From Microcaldota archaeon (GTDB lineage: Archaea > Micrarchaeota > Micrarchaeia > Burarchaeales > Burarchaeaceae), in contig QMVF01000045.1 of assembly GCA_003660965.1 (NCBI GenBank), forward strand, positions 1 through 6,487: 6,487 bases of DNA. Direction: 5' to 3'. The notes beneath the pieces were generated by a model. It worked only from the letters and a program-made list of their open reading frames with translations, searched no databases and was not told the origin of the DNA. Every line of letters begins with the position of its first letter. Position 1 is the first letter of the stretch. Of this stretch, positions 5,441 to 6,487 are shown piece by piece. The position numbers and the translations under genes are program-made.

Positions 5441-6310
5441 CTACTGACCTGCCCTGTCCAGACTGTTAATTATCGCATCAAGTTCCGCACCCCATATATC
5501 GCGCGCAGTAACAGTTATATAAACCGTATCATCAACATCAAGTTCCTCATCCACAATCAAAGACTGCCCCGCCCCTGTTTTCGAAAAGTTGAGGGGCGCT
5601 ATGAATTCAACCACCAAATCCTCATCCAAAACTATTTCGTAAACAGTACCTCCAGTCACGCTTCTCCCTCTTACAGTAGTATTAAGGGGTATTATCAGCC
5701 TGCCACTTGCTTTCAAGGTGGGAGGAAACAGCCCGGAAAGCGGAAGCTCCTTCTTCATTGTAATCCCTCCTTCAACCGGTGCAATTATCGACGCTTCCTT
5801 AGACCTGAATTCCTTCAAATTCTGAGAAATTCCTCTGATTTCCGCTTTCATCTCATTAACATCATTCCATGCAAGCCCTGCGAGAACTACTGAAATCAGG
5901 GCAAGAATTGCAAATATGTAGATCAGCCTCCCCATTCCTCCTCCCCGTCTTGCTGTTGCTTGTTCATATTCAACACCATATGCGGCTTCAACCGGAACCT
6001 CGACTTCTTCGTATTCCCTTTCTTTGCGAGCCAGATGAGGTTTTGGCTTTTGAACAGGTTCTTTTGCTGCTGGCATTTCCCTTGGTCTGGGCCTTTCAAC
6101 AGGCTGTTCTACTTTCTTCGGCTCGGGCGGCTTTACCCATGGGGGTGCAGTTGGAAGCACCTTCTCCTCCTTTCTCGGCTGCGGTTCACTAGGTTTTACT
6201 ACAGGCTGGACAGGTTTTGGAGGTTCGGGCGGCTTGGGAAGTTCCTTCTTTTTCTCCTTTTTTTTTCTAAGGCCGCTTGGCACTGCCGAAAGTTCGTCAT
6301 TCTCAGCCAT
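5441..6310 (-). CDS. Single-pass membrane protein with Pro/Lys-rich cytoplasmic tail and extracellular beta-rich domain
   Basis: A 289-residue protein of no family I recognise. Residues 15-95 are a low-complexity, Pro/Lys/Glu-rich and surely disordered tail beginning with a Lys-rich patch (15-22). One membrane helix spans about 129-148 (LIYIFAILALISVVLAGLAW). Arg121, Arg122 and Arg128 on its N-terminal side predict the tail inside and the C-terminus outside. Right after the membrane, Val151, Met154, Ile158, Ile161, Leu165 and Phe168 follow 3-4 heptad spacing, suggesting a short coiled-coil stalk and thus an oligomer. Residues 186-289 alternate in a beta-strand fashion and hold two N-glycosylation sequons (NTT at 210, NFS at 241). 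There is no cleavable signal peptide. An ATG at 6319 is in frame, but 6310 lies 31 bases from the TATA centre, matching cdc48. The layout recalls TonB-like or envelope-anchoring proteins, but no homology is claimed. Confidence 0.85.
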   Translation of the reverse strand: MAENDELSAVPSGLRKKKEKKKELPKPPEPPKPVQPVVKPSEPQPRKEEKVLPTAPPWVKPPEPKKVEQPVERPRPREMPAAKEPVQKPKPHLARKEREYEEVEVPVEAAYGVEYEQATARRGGGMGRLIYIFAILALISVVLAGLAWNDVNEMKAEIRGISQNLKEFRSKEASIIAPVEGGITMKKELPLSGLFPPTLKASGRLIIPLNTTVRGRSVTGGTVYEIVLDEDLVVEFIAPLNFSKTGAGQSLIVDEELDVDDTVYITVTARDIWGAELDAIINSLDRAGQ

Positions 6311-6336
6311 GAATATCATAAGGCATATAACTTCCC

Positions 6337-6347
6337 TTATTTAAATT
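6337..6347 (-). promoter_or_regulatory. TATA box for the membrane-protein gene starting at 6310
   Basis: The minus strand reads AATTTAAATAA, containing TTTAAATA centred about 31 bases before the ATG at 6310 and 22 before the alternative ATG at 6319. The spacing to 6310 matches that of cdc48, so 6310 is preferred. It lies within the 56-base gap behind the adenosylhomocysteinase stop codon, so the gene can be transcribed on its own. Confidence 0.65.
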
Positions 6348-6366
6348 CAATGCCTGCCCAGGGCGC

Positions 6367-6487
6367 TCAAAGCGGAGAATCCGCATACTCTTGCTGCTCC
6401 TTACTTGCCCGTTCAAGCCTTATGCCTGCAGATTCCAAAGCCATACGGGCAACTCGCTCATCAATGCTGTATGGTACTTCATAAACC
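6367..6487 (-). CDS. ahcY: Adenosylhomocysteinase, C-terminal end only (window edge)
   Basis: Only the last 39 codons and the TGA stop are in the window; the rest lies beyond the right edge. The fragment reads VYEVPYSIDERVARMALESA, then GIRLERASKEQQEYADSPL. This fits the C-terminal pattern of archaeal and Thermotoga-type S-adenosylhomocysteine hydrolases ('VY-x-vP-x-x-ID-x-x-VA', 'L-x-x-xGi', 'EQ-x-x-Y'). That enzyme splits S-adenosylhomocysteine into adenosine and homocysteine, using bound NAD, and relieves product inhibition of methyltransferases. The end is short and lacks the Lys-Pro-Asp-His-Tyr-Arg-Tyr tail of the eukaryotic form, as is usual for archaeal enzymes, and it also lacks the Trp commonly found near the end of the short form. 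The call rests on a short fragment recalled from family knowledge, so it is probable rather than certain. Confidence 0.7.
   Translation of the reverse strand, partial: VYEVPYSIDERVARMALESAGIRLERASKEQQEYADSPL

Noticed and set aside
6251..6266. T-rich stretch on the plus strand resembling an oligo-T terminator
   Set aside because: It is the complement of a lysine-rich coding run in the minus-strand membrane protein, and no plus-strand gene ends nearby.
5960..6484. Long plus-strand open frame opposite the Pro-rich membrane protein and the ahcY end
   Set aside because: Its residues (Phe, Leu, Trp and Cys rich) are the antisense of Pro/Lys/Glu-rich codons, it overlaps two better-supported genes and their promoter, and it has no promoter of its own.

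Overview
The window reads as chromosomal DNA from an archaeon. The reasons are a two-ring Cdc48/VAT AAA+ ATPase of archaeal size, an archaeal-type Dph6 (diphthamide synthesis) ATP pyrophosphatase, the short archaeal-style C-terminus of an S-adenosylhomocysteine hydrolase, and strong TATA boxes (TTTAAATA-like) centred about 25 to 32 bases before most start codons, as expected for leaderless or nearly leaderless archaeal mRNAs. The lineage cannot be fixed from this sequence. I see no mobile elements, CRISPR array, tRNA or rRNA, and gene density is very high.

Layout. Positions 1-2467 hold three minus-strand genes: a partial unknown protein running off the left edge (1-1000), a second unknown protein (1031-1870), and a small membrane protein of the YdjM/DUF457 'metal-dependent hydrolase' family (1907-2467). 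The first two show winged-helix-like segments. Each gene has its own TATA box. For the two unknown genes this box is squeezed into a 30-36 base gap directly after the stop codon of the gene upstream. A 119-base divergent promoter region (2468-2586) separates this block from the plus-strand pair cdc48 (2587-4743) and dph6 (4784-5440). These two are 40 bases apart, and an 18-base near-perfect palindrome overlaps the cdc48 stop codon. On the minus strand, a single-pass membrane protein with a long Pro/Lys/Glu-rich cytoplasmic tail (5441-6310) converges on dph6 with no intergenic base. At the right edge is the C-terminal end of a gene I read as adenosylhomocysteinase (6367-6487, minus).

How the genes fit together. 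Most are housekeeping functions: protein unfolding and probable delivery to the 20S proteasome (Cdc48 ends in Met-Tyr-Gly, which fits the HbYX docking motif), modification of elongation factor 2 (Dph6), and recycling of S-adenosylhomocysteine (AhcY). Diphthamide synthesis consumes S-adenosylmethionine, so AhcY and Dph6 are loosely linked through the methyl cycle, but nothing here shows co-regulation. The least understood parts are the two tandem DNA-binding-like proteins and the Pro-rich membrane protein with a predicted extracellular coiled-coil stalk and beta-rich head. I see no clear novel multi-gene system.
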